From: an uncultured Akkermansia sp.
GTDB taxonomy: Bacteria; Verrucomicrobiota; Verrucomicrobiia; Verrucomicrobiales; Akkermansiaceae
Direction: 5' to 3'
Assembly: GCA_947629715.1 (NCBI GenBank)
Contig: CANRET010000019.1
Coordinates: 1-35,039 of the forward strand
DNA length: 35,039 nucleotides
Under the pieces are notes generated by a model, which saw only the letters and a program-made list of their open reading frames with translations, was not told the DNA's origin and searched no databases. The translations under genes were made by a program, and so were the position numbers. Below, one piece after another: positions 34,333 to 35,039 of the stretch. Within the stretch, counting starts at the first letter, position 1; each line of letters begins with the position of its first letter.

Positions 34333-35039
34333 ATGCACCACCTCATTGCAAAAATCGACCTGATGGAAGACCCAAGGACCGGCAACGCAAAGATACATAA
34401 GTTGACGGACATCGTTTTTATGGTAATCGCGGCAGTCGTAGCGGGTATGTCAACATGGGAAGAAATACAAGAGTTCGCAAGCCATCACACAGAGTACTTC
34501 AGCAAGTATTTGGAACTGCCCGGAGGGATACCATCGGCCGACACGTTTGCGAGGGTATTTCGGATGCTGAGCAGAGAGGGCTTTGAAAATATGTTTCGGG
34601 AATTAATCGAAGAATTCAGGCAGCGACGAGAAAAAGAAGCAGGAGAGCAGGCGGCAGAAAGAAACATCAGCATAGATGGCAAAACGATCTGTGGAGCGGG
34701 CAAGTACGGGAAAGAGTACAATGTGCACGTGGTGAGTGCGTACGAGAGCGAGAGCGGATTGGTGTTGGGACAAACGCGAGTTGAACAGAAGAGCAATGAA
34801 GTGACGGCGATTCCCAAGTTGATAGATTCGCTTGAGCTGAAGGGTAACACGATATCGATCGATGCAATAGGATGTCAGAAGGATATAGCCAGGAAGATTA
34901 TAGAAAAGAAAGCGCACTACGTGCTTGCCGTGAAGAAGAATCAGGGGAGGCTTTTGGAGGATATAGAAGACACAGCGAAGCTGGAGAAGCCGGACTCGAT
35001 CTATACGGAGACGAGTGGAGAGCACGGACGAGTGGAGAC
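34333..35039 (+). CDS. ISAs1-family (H-repeat) transposase, truncated by the window end
   Basis: DDE transposase, the first 235 codons only, with no stop before the window ends. Its N-terminal region has the family features LMEDPRTGNAKIHKL, AGMSTWEEIQEFA and GGIPSADTFARVFRM. The catalytic core begins with ISIDGKTICGAG (first Asp), followed by NTISIDAIGCQKDIARKI (second Asp) and AHYVLAVKKNQ, and the sequence is cut in SGEHGRVE, the start of the conserved HGRxExR region. It appears intact as far as it goes, so the copy may be active. Identification is by family motifs. Confidence 0.92.
   Translation, partial: MHHLIAKIDLMEDPRTGNAKIHKLTDIVFMVIAAVVAGMSTWEEIQEFASHHTEYFSKYLELPGGIPSADTFARVFRMLSREGFENMFRELIEEFRQRREKEAGEQAAERNISIDGKTICGAGKYGKEYNVHVVSAYESESGLVLGQTRVEQKSNEVTAIPKLIDSLELKGNTISIDAIGCQKDIARKIIEKKAHYVLAVKKNQGRLLEDIEDTAKLEKPDSIYTETSGEHGRVE

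Larger units (their letters stand above)
34223..35039 (+). mobile_element. ISAs1-family insertion sequence, left part (runs off the window)
   Basis: The left end is set at CAGGGCAACC (34223) because ISAs1-family terminal repeats commonly begin CAGGG and the transposase starts about 110 bases inside. The right end and the second inverted repeat are beyond the window, so the boundary and the target duplication cannot be confirmed. The flanking GGTGATGCC just before the end is a candidate duplication. Confidence 0.7.

Noticed and set aside
34717-34732. Other CACGTG cores (also near 15818 and 25731) as parS sites
   Set aside because: Their flanks do not form the GTTYC/GRAAC arms; only the two sites at argS match.

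Overview
The window reads as ordinary, gene-dense chromosome of a Gram-negative, menaquinone-using, probably anaerobic bacterium. It carries an Omp85/BamA outer-membrane assembly factor, a TolC-type outer membrane lipoprotein, an RND exporter, two menaquinone genes and a sodium-pumping decarboxylase of the methylmalonyl-CoA/oxaloacetate type. That set, together with moderately GC-rich coding DNA and almost no recognisable Shine-Dalgarno sequences, would fit a Verrucomicrobiota-like member of the PVC group. This is an inference from gene content, not a demonstrated placement.

Layout. 1-3312: aspartate-semialdehyde dehydrogenase (asd), a short-chain polyprenyl synthase and glyceraldehyde-3-phosphate dehydrogenase, the last closed by a textbook terminator. 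3313-7885: on the minus strand, a four-gene operon mmdA-D-C-B for a Na+-translocating biotin-dependent decarboxylase (carboxyltransferase, membrane gamma anchor, biotin carrier, beta carboxybiotin decarboxylase). Beyond its last gene lies a decayed copy of the beta-subunit C-terminus. 8056-9055: an outer membrane beta-barrel protein with its own promoter. 9026-10905: arginyl-tRNA synthetase, flanked on both sides by the same 16-bp parS-like palindrome. 11025-11150: a candidate structured RNA. 11168-15277: minus-strand bamA followed by a DUF2156 acyltransferase-like gene and a Cys-rich YkgJ-like gene. 15688-21647: a plus-strand RND efflux operon of CzcC-CzcB-CzcA type, the genes joined by ATGA overlaps, with a small unknown ORF just after the promoter. 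21637-22464: a decayed small secreted-protein locus and repeated half-sites beside a tyrosine recombinase gene. 23699-26927: pyrC, a DUF3820 gene and menA in overlapping order, then a convergent menC-like gene. 27018-30927: an unknown lipoprotein, ribD and an exported UGSC-family protein. 30979-34204: mfd. 34223-35039: the left part of an ISAs1-family insertion sequence, running off the window.

How the genes work together. asd feeds lysine, threonine and methionine synthesis and the peptidoglycan precursor diaminopimelate. The prenyl synthase supplies precursors for prenyl chains, which MenA attaches to the naphthoate ring made downstream of MenC. The Mmd complex would convert the free energy of a decarboxylation, most likely methylmalonyl-CoA to propionyl-CoA at the end of the succinate pathway, into a sodium gradient. 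BamA would insert the barrel protein and may assist other outer-membrane parts.

The most interesting signals are these: (1) two identical parS-like sites bracketing argS; (2) a repeated promoter geometry in which the -10 box ends only 6-14 bases before the start codon (argS, bamA, pyrC, the lipoprotein gene, mfd, the transposase), implying leaderless or nearly leaderless mRNAs and correcting several start codons; (3) a structured RNA candidate; (4) TTTGCCAKAC half-sites at the recombinase promoter; (5) an exported UGSC protein with CxxC in place of the selenocysteine motif; and (6) the degenerate beta-subunit fragment.
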